64,000 nt of DNA, from the NCBI RefSeq assembly GCF_011947225.1, contig NZ_JAATVW010000020.1, positions 21,146 to 85,145 on the forward strand. Direction: 5' to 3'. Below the pieces are notes generated by a model that had not been told where the DNA came from, did not search any database, and was given only the letters and a program-made list of their open reading frames with translations. The translations under genes and the position numbers were made by a program. The DNA comes from Planosporangium flavigriseum. Its GTDB lineage: Bacteria > Actinomycetota > Actinomycetes > Mycobacteriales > Micromonosporaceae. Of this stretch, positions 18,463-26,968 are shown piece by piece; the stretch's first letter is position 1; each line of letters starts with the position of its first letter.

Positions 18463-18526
18463 TGTAAAACTTTATTGACATCATGTCGAACCTGCTTTAC
18501 CTTCGACATGTCAAGTTTGTTTTACA
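18463..18526 (+). promoter_or_regulatory. SigA-type promoter with nested operator dyads before the XRE operon
   Basis: TTGACA (18475-18480), a 17-bp spacer and TACCTT (18498-18503) make a near-consensus promoter. The dyad CATGTCGAA / TTCGACATG (18482-18490 and 18502-18510) overlaps the spacer and start point. An outer pair TGTAAAAC / GTTTTACA (18463-18470 and 18519-18526) encloses everything. The XRE protein of the operon is the obvious candidate to bind here. Confidence 0.75.
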
Positions 18527-18537
18527 TGGGGGCAGTG

Positions 18538-18957
18538 ATGTCATTCGACGAGAAGCGGGCGTGGATCCAGGCGGTGGTCGCCATCTGCGCGTACGGCGTC
18601 TATGTGGCCCTTGTCCTAGGGCGGGCGGGGCAGACCCCGCTGGCTGAAGTCCACTACGTCAGCACGCTGCTGTGGACGGTCGGTGCGGCGATCGTGGCGG
18701 GGATCGTCCTGCACATCGTGGCCGGCATGGTGCTGCCGGGCGGCACCGGCAAGGACCAGCGCGACCGGGAGATCAATCGGTTCGGTGACCACGTCGGGCA
18801 GTCGCTCGTCGTCGTCGGTGCGGTCGGCGCGCTGCTCATGAGCTTGGCCGAACTGCCGTACTTCTGGATCGCGAACGCGCTCTACCTCGCGTTCGTCCTG
18901 TCCGCTGTGCTCGGATCGGTGGCGAAGATCGTCGCGTATCGCCGGGGCTTCCAGTGA
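18538..18957 (+). CDS. four-helix membrane protein paired with an XRE regulator
   Basis: 139 aa from ATG 18538, preceded by ATGGGGGCAGTG. Four predicted membrane segments in two pairs; loop GGTGKDQRDREINRFGDHVGQ is charged. It resembles the small DUF2178-like integral membrane proteins that are encoded just before a YozG-type XRE repressor. Function unknown. An ATG at 18508 in the same frame overlaps the operator and is less likely. Confidence 0.75.
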   Translation: MSFDEKRAWIQAVVAICAYGVYVALVLGRAGQTPLAEVHYVSTLLWTVGAAIVAGIVLHIVAGMVLPGGTGKDQRDREINRFGDHVGQSLVVVGAVGALLMSLAELPYFWIANALYLAFVLSAVLGSVAKIVAYRRGFQ

Positions 18958-19190
18958 TGGCGAAGGCGACCCGGGTCACCAACGAGATCCGGACGCTGCG
19001 CTTCACCCACGGCGAGATGACCCAGGCCGAACTCGCCGACCGGATCGGCGTGACCAGGCAGACCGTGATCGCCATCGAGCAGGGCCGCTACTCGCCGTCC
19101 CTGGAGATGGCGTTCCGCATCGCGCGGGTCTTCGGCGTGCCGCTGAACGACGTGTTTCAGTACACCGAGGACGAAGGGGAAGCCCGATGA
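18957..19190 (+). CDS. XRE-family transcriptional regulator
   Basis: 77 aa from ATG 18957, overlapping the previous stop. A single HTH of the compact YozG/XRE type: MTQAELADRIGVTRQTVIAIEQGRYSPSLEMAFRIARVFGVPLNDVFQY covers almost the whole protein in segments. It probably represses its own operon through the dyads at 18463-18526 and is coupled to the downstream oxidoreductase by a 4-nt overlap. Confidence 0.88.
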   Translation: MAKATRVTNEIRTLRFTHGEMTQAELADRIGVTRQTVIAIEQGRYSPSLEMAFRIARVFGVPLNDVFQYTEDEGEAR

Positions 19191-20155
19191 AGGCGGTCAT
19201 TCGGGACCGGTACGGGTCGGAGGACGTCCTGCGCTGCGAGGACGTCCCCGCGCCCACCGCGAAGGACGGGGAGGTGCTGGTCCGGATCCACGCGGCAGGC
19301 GTCGACCAGGGTGTGTGGCACCTGATGACCGGCCTGCCGTACCTCGGCCGGGTCGCCTTCGGCCTACGGCGGCCGAGGGGACTGGTCCTCGGGATGGATC
19401 TCGCCGGCCGGGTCGAGGCGGTGGGTGTGGGCGTGACCCGCTTCCGCCCCGGCGACGAGGTGTTCGGCAGCTACGCCGGCGCGTACGCGGAGTACGCGTG
19501 CGGCCCGCAGGAGCGGTTCGCGCCGAAGCCCGCCGGGCTGACGTTCGAGCAGGCGGCGGCCGTGCCGATCTCGGCGGTCACGGCCCTGCAGGGCCTGCGC
19601 GGCGCCGGCCGGGTCCAGCCGGGCCAGGCGGTGCTGGTGATCGGCGCGGGTGGCGGTGTGGGCTCGTTCGCCGTGCAGCTTGCCAAGGTCTTCGGTGCCC
19701 ACGTCACCGCGGTGTGCAGCGGCGGCAAGGCGGACCTGGTGCGCTCGATCGGCGCGGACGATGTCATCGACTACACCCGCCTGGACATCACCGACGGCGG
19801 TCGGCGGTACGACGTCATCCTGGACGTGGCCGGCAACCGCCCGCTCCGGCAGTTGCGTCGCGCGCTCGCGCCGCAGGGCACCCTCGTCGTCGCGGGCGGC
19901 GAAGGCGGCGGACCGTGGCTCGGCGGGGTGGACCGGCAACTGCGTGCCCAACTGCTCTCGCCGTTCGTCCGCCAGAACCTGCGCGCTCTGATGTCTCGCC
20001 AGCGCCTCGACGACCTGCTGCTGGTGCGTGACCTGCTCGAGTCGGGCGCCATCACGCCGGTGGTCGACCGGGTGTACGCGCTGAGCGAGGTGCCCGAGGC
20101 GATCCGGTACCTGCGCAGCGGCCACGCCCGCGGCAAGGTCGTCATCGCGGTCTGA
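19187..20155 (+). CDS. NAD(P)-dependent MDR oxidoreductase (quinone reductase-like)
   Basis: 322 aa from ATG 19187 (ATGA overlap with the XRE gene). GroES-like part with HAAGVDQGVWHLMTG and a Rossmann motif GAGGGVGSFAVQLAK. Catalytic zinc ligands are absent. C-terminal GHARGKVVI is typical of the NADP-dependent quinone-reductase branch. Being in the XRE operon, it may answer to the same signal; the substrate is unknown. Confidence 0.85.
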   Translation: MKAVIRDRYGSEDVLRCEDVPAPTAKDGEVLVRIHAAGVDQGVWHLMTGLPYLGRVAFGLRRPRGLVLGMDLAGRVEAVGVGVTRFRPGDEVFGSYAGAYAEYACGPQERFAPKPAGLTFEQAAAVPISAVTALQGLRGAGRVQPGQAVLVIGAGGGVGSFAVQLAKVFGAHVTAVCSGGKADLVRSIGADDVIDYTRLDITDGGRRYDVILDVAGNRPLRQLRRALAPQGTLVVAGGEGGGPWLGGVDRQLRAQLLSPFVRQNLRALMSRQRLDDLLLVRDLLESGAITPVVDRVYALSEVPEAIRYLRSGHARGKVVIAV

Positions 20156-20184
20156 GGACCCGTCGATGATCGTCATCCCGGCCG

Positions 20185-20230
20185 CGCTCACCCGAAACGT
20201 CCTCGGGGCCAGGGGTACTCAGGGTGAGCG
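20185..20230. terminator. weak hairpin after the oxidoreductase gene
   Basis: CGCTCACCC (20185-20193) and GGGTGAGCG (20222-20230) form a 9-bp stem with a 28-nt loop, 30 bp after the stop. Apart from this and the next hairpin, the 220-bp spacer shows no gene. Confidence 0.4.
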
Positions 20231-20333
20231 CTGGCCGACCTGCCGGCGCTGTCGGAGGTGTGGACCGCAGAGGACGGCGGGGTGCCGGATGGTCGGGCTC
20301 TCGACGTTGCCATGCGACTCCTGCCCCGTCTTT

Positions 20334-20373
20334 CCTGAGTGGGGCGGCCGGCGAACCGGCCGCCCCACTCAGG
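20334..20373. terminator. strong bidirectional terminator hairpin
   Basis: A perfect 18-bp stem (20334-20351 with 20356-20373, sequence CCTGAGTGGGGCGGCCGG and its complement) with a CGAA loop. It lies 2 bp after the stop of the GH12 gene and faces the oxidoreductase on the other strand, so it separates the two convergent units. Confidence 0.85.
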
Positions 20374-20375
20374 GA

Positions 20376-21134
20376 TCATCCGTTCACCCTGGCGGAGAAC
20401 GAGGTCACCGCGAGCCCGGCACCACCGACCCACGGCTCGAACCCGGCCTGGATGCTCGTCAGGTACCACGCGTCGGTGAGGTGGCCGCGGGCACGCACGT
20501 CGTCGATGAACTCCAGGACGCTGAAGCGCCAACTCGTGATCGGGGAGGGCGCGACGTACGAGACGACGCCGTTGGTGCCGTTGCTACCCGTCCAGACCTC
20601 CCAGGTACGGCCGCCGATGCTCGTGGTCCCCACGATCGAACCGACCGGCTGGATGGAGCCCTGCCGGTTGAACCAGATCATGATTTCCTGCTGGTTCACC
20701 CCGTCGGTTCTCGGTGTCGGGTCCAGCCAGATGTCGTATGCGGCGTCGAAGACGCCGCCGTAGGTGTACGAGAAGTCGATACTGCTCGTCGCGCTGGTGA
20801 TCTGGTGGAGCCGGATCGGCAGGTTGGTGCCGGGGGAGCAGTTCGTGTAGTGGCAGCCGAGGTAGATGGCCGGGTACGAAGCCGGCGCACCGTTGGTGGG
20901 CTTGCTGTGGTCGGCCGTCGTGATGGTGAAGCCGCGGGAGGTCGCGGTGATGCACTGCGGGGTGTCGGCGCCCCAGACGTTGTTCATCACGACGTACCGG
21001 TTCTGGACGGTCGACGAGCCGAACTTGTCACAGATCTCGGGGTAGGCGGCAGCGACCGCTGAGCCCATGGTTGCGACCGTAGTGCCGGCGAGGACTAGGA
21101 CGAGGGCCCCGACGGCATGAAGTAGGCGTTTCAT
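20376..21134 (-). CDS. secreted endoglucanase, glycoside hydrolase family 12
   Basis: 252 aa from ATG 21134, with AAGGAG upstream. A signal peptide (MKRLLHAVGALVLVLAG, cleavage near Ala30) precedes a GH12 jelly roll with NNVWGA. The nucleophile Glu150 is in QQEIMIWF and the acid/base Glu233 is in GFEPW. Family knowledge: GH12 enzymes cut beta-1,4 glucans such as cellulose with retention. No carbohydrate-binding module is attached, unlike many homologues. A CebR-like palindrome 34-47 bp upstream suggests induction by cello-oligosaccharides. Confidence 0.9.
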   Translation of the reverse strand: MKRLLHAVGALVLVLAGTTVATMGSAVAAAYPEICDKFGSSTVQNRYVVMNNVWGADTPQCITATSRGFTITTADHSKPTNGAPASYPAIYLGCHYTNCSPGTNLPIRLHQITSATSSIDFSYTYGGVFDAAYDIWLDPTPRTDGVNQQEIMIWFNRQGSIQPVGSIVGTTSIGGRTWEVWTGSNGTNGVVSYVAPSPITSWRFSVLEFIDDVRARGHLTDAWYLTSIQAGFEPWVGGAGLAVTSFSARVNG

Positions 21135-21167
21135 CGCGCTCCTTAATGGATCTCCGTAGAGAGGGGT

Positions 21168-21181
21168 CGGGAGCGCTCCCA
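21168..21181 (-). promoter_or_regulatory. CebR-like operator of the GH12 gene
   Basis: Read on the gene's strand the site is TGGGAGCGCTCCCG, 13 of 14 matches to the CebR cellulase operator TGGGAGCGCTCCCA known from Streptomyces and relatives. It lies between the promoter region and the ribosome site of the cellulase gene. Confidence 0.75.
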
Positions 21182-21245
21182 CCAAAAGGCTACAACGTAT
21201 TTACATATATGACTAGCTGGCTAACGCGGCAGTGGCCCCAAACGC

Positions 21246-21299
21246 CGCGATCTTGGGCATCTGCGCCGGCTACAGCCGGCGCAGATGCCCAAGATCGCG
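21246..21299. terminator. 26-bp perfect hairpin between asd and the GH12 promoter
   Basis: The arms 21246-21271 and 21274-21299 are exact inverted copies, starting CGCGATCTTGGGCATCTGCG, with only two bases between them. It lies 14 bp after the asd stop and is a probable terminator. It shares the GATCTTGG core with hairpins at 4949 and 38153. Confidence 0.85.
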
Positions 21300-21313
21300 A
21301 GGACGGGTGTGGG

Positions 21314-22348
<1,035 letters not shown>

Positions 22349-22442
22349 CCCAGGTCACGGGCGGTCCGCAGCCTCGTATCCCGCAATACGGATGCGATGA
22401 TCACCACCGTTGGTGTGACGGTCGACACGGTCGGCGACGGTT

Positions 22443-22484
22443 GGGGTGGCGGTGACCATCCCTGGGGACGACCACCGCCACCCC
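22443..22484. terminator. terminator hairpin after the ABC exporter operon
   Basis: GGGGTGGCGGT (22443-22453) pairs with ACCGCCACCCC (22474-22484), 11 bp after the stop of the permease gene on the minus strand. The rest of the 158-bp spacer to asd shows no gene. Confidence 0.7.
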
Positions 22485-22494
22485 GAACTGTCGG

Positions 22495-23298
22495 TCAGCG
22501 GGTGGATACCCGCCGGTACTTGGCGATGGCCAGCGGCATGAAAACGGCGACGATCGCGACCGACCACAGTGCCGCCAGCAGGACCGGATGCTGGGCCGGG
22601 AAGCCGCTGCCCCGGGCCAGCCCCTCTGGAGCGTTACCCCACAGATCCCGCAATCCCAGCACGATGGAGCTGATCGGATTCCAGTCGGCCACCGGCTGCA
22701 GCCAGGACGGCAGCGTGTCGGTGGGGATGAAGGCGTTGGACAGGAACGTCATCGGGAACAGCCAGATGAAGCCGGCCGACTGGGCGACCTCGACACTGCG
22801 GGCGGCGAGCCCGATCACCGCGGCGATCCAGCTCATCGCGTACCCGAAGAGGAAGAGCACCCCGAACCCGGCGAGCGCGCCCAGTATGCCGGTATGAATA
22901 CGCCAGCCCACCAGCAGGCCGCACAGCCCCATGACGACGACGACCAGCAGGTTGTTGAGCAGGTCCGACGTCGTGCGGCCGATCAGAACCGCGGCCCGCG
23001 ACATCGGCAGCGACCGGAAGCGGTCGACGATGCCCTTGGTCAGGTCGTCGGCGAGTCCGATGGCCGTCAGTGACGAGCCGAACGCGACCGTCTGGGTGAA
23101 GATCCCAGCCATCAGGTACTCCTTGTAATTCACCCCCGGAACCTTGATGGCGCCGCCGAAGACGTACGCGAACAGCAGCACGAACATGATCGGTTGGATC
23201 GTCGAGAAGATCAGCAGATCCGGTACTCGTTTGATCTTGATCAGGTTCCGCTTGGTCACGATCCAGCCGTCGTGAAGCGCCCCGGCCACCTGGCTCAT
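22495..23298 (-). CDS. ABC-2 exporter permease, DrrB-like
   Basis: 267 aa from ATG 23298. Six membrane segments of the ABC-2 type with the family motif around PMTFLSNAFIPTDTLPSWLQPV. It overlaps the ATPase stop by 4 nt and should pair with it. DrrAB-type exporters move hydrophobic compounds such as antibiotics or lipids; the cargo here is unknown and no biosynthetic genes adjoin. Confidence 0.88.
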   Translation of the reverse strand: MSQVAGALHDGWIVTKRNLIKIKRVPDLLIFSTIQPIMFVLLFAYVFGGAIKVPGVNYKEYLMAGIFTQTVAFGSSLTAIGLADDLTKGIVDRFRSLPMSRAAVLIGRTTSDLLNNLLVVVVMGLCGLLVGWRIHTGILGALAGFGVLFLFGYAMSWIAAVIGLAARSVEVAQSAGFIWLFPMTFLSNAFIPTDTLPSWLQPVADWNPISSIVLGLRDLWGNAPEGLARGSGFPAQHPVLLAALWSVAIVAVFMPLAIAKYRRVSTR

Positions 23299-24329
23299 CG
23301 CACTCCTTCAGTCTCATCGCGGCCGGTCTTGCCGCGCCCCGTCCGCTGTCGGCTGCCTGTCGCCGAGCCGCTCGCCTTCGTCTCGTCCTCCTCGGCCGCC
23401 TGGCCGGTGAGCGTGAGGAAGACGTCGTCGAGGGTGGCCCGCCGGATGCCGATGTCCAGCGGCTCGATGCCGGCGGCGTCCAGCAGTCGGGCCACGTCGA
23501 GCAGCGTCCGGGTGCCGCTGCCCGCCGGCGCGCCGACCCGCCGGGTCAGGTGGTCGGCGTCGGGCACCTCACCGCAGACTTTCTCCACCGCCGCGCGTAC
23601 CGCCTCGAACTCCGAGTCGAGCGCGACCGTGATCTCCAGCCGCTCGCCGGCCACCTGGCGCTTGAGCTCGTTCGCGGTACCCCGGGCGATGGCCCGCCCG
23701 TGGTCGATCACGACGATCTCGTCGGCGAGTTGGTCGGCCTCCTCCAGGTACTGCGTGGTGAGCAGGAGTGTCGAGCCGGAGCGCACCCGTTCGTTGATGA
23801 CGTCCCACATGCCCAGCCGGCTGCGTGGATCGAGGCCGGTGGTCGGTTCGTCGAGAAAGATGACCGGCGGTGAGGTGATCAGTGCGGCGGCCAGGTCCAG
23901 GCGCCGTCGCATACCGCCGGAATAGGTCTTGACCGTGCGTTTTGCCGCGTCGGCGAGCTCGAAGCGCTCCAACAGCTCGTGCGCGCGCCGCCGGGCCGTT
24001 GCCTTGCCGAGCTGGTACAGCCGGCCGATCATCTCGAGGTTCTCGTAGCCGGTCAGGTTGTCGTCGACCGCCGCGTACTGCCCGGACAGGCCGATGACCT
24101 GCCGGACGCGTTGGGGATGGGCGAGTACGTCGATGCCGGCAACGCTGACCCGACCGGCGTCGGGGCGCAGCAGTGTTGCCAGGATCCGCACACAGGTCGT
24201 TTTGCCCGCACCGTTGGGGCCGAGCAGCCCGAGCACGGTGCCTTCGGAAACTTTGAGGTCGAGGTGGTCGAGCGCCCGTATCGATCCGTAGGTCTTGACG
24301 AGTCCTTCGGCCACGATCGCGTCTGCCAT
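23295..24329 (-). CDS. ABC exporter ATPase, DrrA-like
   Basis: 344 aa from ATG 24329. Walker A GPNGAGKTT, signature YSGGMRRRLDLAAAL, Walker B VIFLDEPTTGLD, then the DrrA-type C-terminal domain and a charged tail. An upstream ATG would add 21 residues, but TACCTT exactly 6 nt before 24329 supports the shorter leaderless form. First gene of a two-gene operon with the DrrB-like permease. The tail after the C-terminal domain is rich in Gly, Arg and Thr. Confidence 0.9.
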   Translation of the reverse strand: MADAIVAEGLVKTYGSIRALDHLDLKVSEGTVLGLLGPNGAGKTTCVRILATLLRPDAGRVSVAGIDVLAHPQRVRQVIGLSGQYAAVDDNLTGYENLEMIGRLYQLGKATARRRAHELLERFELADAAKRTVKTYSGGMRRRLDLAAALITSPPVIFLDEPTTGLDPRSRLGMWDVINERVRSGSTLLLTTQYLEEADQLADEIVVIDHGRAIARGTANELKRQVAGERLEITVALDSEFEAVRAAVEKVCGEVPDADHLTRRVGAPAGSGTRTLLDVARLLDAAGIEPLDIGIRRATLDDVFLTLTGQAAEEDETKASGSATGSRQRTGRGKTGRDETEGVR

Positions 24330-24335
24330 GCCGAC

Positions 24336-24341
24336 AAGGTA
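24336..24341 (-). promoter_or_regulatory. -10 box TACCTT of leaderless drrA-like gene
   Basis: TACCTT then six bases then ATG 24329; no Shine-Dalgarno. It is divergent from the VWA gene across a 175-bp spacer. Confidence 0.55.
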
Positions 24342-24504
24342 CCGGCGGGGCCCGACAGTGGCAGCCGAGTTTCCGTTTGAGGTAGTTGGCACCGCGGTGG
24401 ATCAAATTCCGGCCGTACATATTAGAGTGTTGGCCAGCCGCGTTACATCGACAACCTTGAACGGGGTTCATAGTGGACGCTGCGAGTTTGCGGAGTAACG
24501 GGTA

Positions 24505-26259
24505 GTGGTGGGCGGTCGTCATCGCCCCCTGCGTCATGGCAGCGGCGGCCGAGTCGCAGCCGGTGGGCTGAGCATCGCAGCCGCCGGCGTGGCCGTGCTC
24601 GTGGTCCTCACCGGAAGCTGGGGTGTCTACCGCGCGCTGACCCAAACCCGGTGCGGGCAACGGATAACGGTGTCGGTCGCGGCCACCTCGGAGATCGCGC
24701 CCGCCATCCGCGCGACGACAGCCGAGGCGTCCGACGCCGAACTGCGCCTCGCCGACAAATGCGTGTCCGTGGACGTGGTCGCCGCCGATTCGGCCGACGT
24801 CGCCGCGGCCGTCGCCAGCCACCACCAGTCGTCGCTCGGCGGGCTGGGGAAGGCCAGCGGCAAGACGAAGGTTCCCGACGTCTGGATTCCCGACTCGTCG
24901 ATGTGGCTTTCGCGGCTGCGGTCCGGGGGCCCGGGCTGGGTGCCCGACGACGCTCCCTCGGTGGCGAGCAGCCCTGTCGTGTTGGCGCTACCCGAGCCGG
25001 TGGCGAAGACGCTCGGCTGGCCCAACAAGAGGTTCACCTGGAACGACCTGTTCCCCCGGCTCACCTCCGACACCAGACTCCGTACCGGGATCGTCGAGCC
25101 CAGCCGGGACGCGGCGGGGTTGTCCGGGCTGCTGGCCCTGGCTGGCACGGGCGACGTCGCCGCCGGATCGACCGGCCGGCAGACGACGATCGGGGCGCTG
25201 CGCTCGCTCGCCACCGGCCGGGCGACCCTGCGGGAGGAGCTCGTCTCCCGCTTCCCGCCATCGATCGACGTCACCACTCTCGCCAAGAGCCTCAGCGCCG
25301 CGCCGCTGACGGAGCAAACGGTCATCACGTACAACGCCCGACAGCCGGTGGCTCCGTTGGCCGCACTGTACGTGGACCCCGCACCGGTGCCGCTGGACTA
25401 TCCGTTCGCCGTCATGCCGGGTACCTCGGTGGACAAGGCGACCGCGGCCGGCGCCGTGCTGGGACTGCTCGCCGGCGACGCGTACCGCAATCGGCTCGCC
25501 GCCGTCGGCCTGCGTGGCGACGATGGCGGCATCGGCGCCGGTTTCGCCGCTCCGAAGGGGGCGCCCACCCTGACCGCACCGGTCACCGTCGCCCCCGATC
25601 CGGGCCGGGTCGACACCGTCCTCGCCACCTGGTCGGCGGTCACCTCGCCGGGCCGGATGCTCGCGGTCATCGACGTCTCCGGCTCGATGCTCCAGCCGGT
25701 GCCCACAGCCGGTGGTGCGACGAGGGAGCAGGTGACGGTGGAGGCCGCCCAGCGCGGTCTCGCGCTGTTCGACGACAACTGGGCGGCCGGTCTGTGGATC
25801 TTCTCCACCCAGCTCGCCGGGGACGCTGACTTCCAGCAGTTGGTACCCGTGGGTCCACTGGCCGATCAGCGCCGGCAACTGCTCAACGCTCTGGGTGGCA
25901 TCACGCCGAAGCGGGACGGCGGCACCGGGCTTTACGACACGACACTGGCGGCGTACCGGGCGGTAAAGGCCGGTTGGGATCCGAGCCGGGTCAACTCGGT
26001 CGTGATCATGACGGACGGCAAGAACGACGACGAGGTCGGGCTGTCTCTCAACCAGTTGCTCGAAGAGCTGAAGAAGGCCGTCGACCCGGCGCGCCCGATC
26101 GAGATCATCGCGATCGGCATCGGCAACGACGTCAGCGAGGTCGAACTGAGGCGGATCACCGACACGACCGGTGGCGGCACGTTCATCGCGCCCGATCCCG
26201 GCAAGATCGGCGACATCTTCCTGAAGGCGATCGCCCTGCGTACGAGCGTGAAGCGCTAG
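24505..26259 (+). CDS. membrane-anchored substrate-binding and von Willebrand A domain protein
   Basis: 584 aa from GTG 24505, with GGAG 9 nt upstream. A single N-terminal membrane segment (about 18-40) is followed by an extracellular solute-binding-protein fold (about 50-345) and a VWA domain (about 375-580). The VWA domain has a complete MIDAS: DVSGSM, the Thr in GGTGLYDT, and MTDGKND. Function unknown; the layout suggests ligand or metal-dependent adhesion at the cell surface. It ends 3 bp from the convergent gluconokinase gene without a terminator between. Confidence 0.82.
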   Translation: MVGGRHRPLRHGSGGRVAAGGLSIAAAGVAVLVVLTGSWGVYRALTQTRCGQRITVSVAATSEIAPAIRATTAEASDAELRLADKCVSVDVVAADSADVAAAVASHHQSSLGGLGKASGKTKVPDVWIPDSSMWLSRLRSGGPGWVPDDAPSVASSPVVLALPEPVAKTLGWPNKRFTWNDLFPRLTSDTRLRTGIVEPSRDAAGLSGLLALAGTGDVAAGSTGRQTTIGALRSLATGRATLREELVSRFPPSIDVTTLAKSLSAAPLTEQTVITYNARQPVAPLAALYVDPAPVPLDYPFAVMPGTSVDKATAAGAVLGLLAGDAYRNRLAAVGLRGDDGGIGAGFAAPKGAPTLTAPVTVAPDPGRVDTVLATWSAVTSPGRMLAVIDVSGSMLQPVPTAGGATREQVTVEAAQRGLALFDDNWAAGLWIFSTQLAGDADFQQLVPVGPLADQRRQLLNALGGITPKRDGGTGLYDTTLAAYRAVKAGWDPSRVNSVVIMTDGKNDDEVGLSLNQLLEELKKAVDPARPIEIIAIGIGNDVSEVELRRITDTTGGGTFIAPDPGKIGDIFLKAIALRTSVKR

Positions 26260-26262
26260 GCG

Positions 26263-26826
26263 TCAGTACTCCAGGGGCTCGGCCGGTAGTTGGAGCCCGT
26301 CGAGAATCGTGTCGACGACCTCGGCGGGCGTACCCCGTACCGGCACCGTGAAGACGCCCTCGCCGGGGGTGGGCGGTTCGAGGTCGGCGAACTGGCTGTC
26401 GAGCATGCTGGGGGCGAAGAAGTGTCCGTGCCGGCGGACGAGGCGGTTCGCGATCAGCTCGGGGCTGCCGTCGAGGAAAACCGGCCGCACCTCCGGGCGT
26501 CCCTGGCGGAGCATGTCCCGATAGGCCCGTTTAAGTGCTGATGAGGTGACGACGGCCGGCCGGTGCGCGGCCCGCTGCTCGTCGATCCACCGGCCGATCG
26601 CTTCCAGCCAGGGCTTGCGGTCGGAGTCGGTGAGCGGGTGCCCCGCGGCCATCTTCTCCACGTTGCAGCGCGGGTGGAAGTCGTCTGCTTCGGCGTACCG
26701 CCAGCCCAGGCGGCCGGCGAGCATCGAGCCCACCGTCGTCTTGCCACTGCCGGAGACGCCGGTGATCAGAATGATCGGCGGGTTGCCCCGTTCGTTGGAT
26801 TCCTCTTCGCCGGATCCCGCGGACAT
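26263..26826 (-). CDS. gntK: gluconokinase
   Basis: 187 aa from ATG 26826. P-loop GVSGSGKTT (23-31), then DDFHPRCNVEKMAAGHPLTDSDRKPWL in segments, the GntK signature, and RRHGHFFAPSMLDSQF. It phosphorylates gluconate to 6-phosphogluconate, the substrate of the divergent gnd gene 142 bp away. TACCTT lies 7 nt before the start with no ribosome site, so it is probably leaderless. Confidence 0.92.
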   Translation of the reverse strand: MSAGSGEEESNERGNPPIILITGVSGSGKTTVGSMLAGRLGWRYAEADDFHPRCNVEKMAAGHPLTDSDRKPWLEAIGRWIDEQRAAHRPAVVTSSALKRAYRDMLRQGRPEVRPVFLDGSPELIANRLVRRHGHFFAPSMLDSQFADLEPPTPGEGVFTVPVRGTPAEVVDTILDGLQLPAEPLEY

Positions 26827-26833
26827 ATCCGTG

Positions 26834-26839
26834 AAGGTA
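26834..26839 (-). promoter_or_regulatory. -10 box TACCTT of gntK
   Basis: TACCTT then seven bases then ATG 26826, in the 142-bp divergent spacer between gntK and gnd. No palindromic operator was evident there. Confidence 0.5.
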
Positions 26840-26968
26840 GCTCGCGTTCGGACCGCGCGCACCCAGTACAGACTCCGAAATCTGAGATGCGGCGGGCTCG
26901 GGCGACCGGGTATCGCCTGGCCGGGGGTACCGTCGGCACGATCGGTGGCTGACGAAGGGAAGAGCACC

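Noticed and set aside
26546..26968. N-terminal extension of 6-phosphogluconate dehydrogenase
   Set aside because: ATG 26969 has a ribosome site and fits the family; the extension overlaps gntK antisense.
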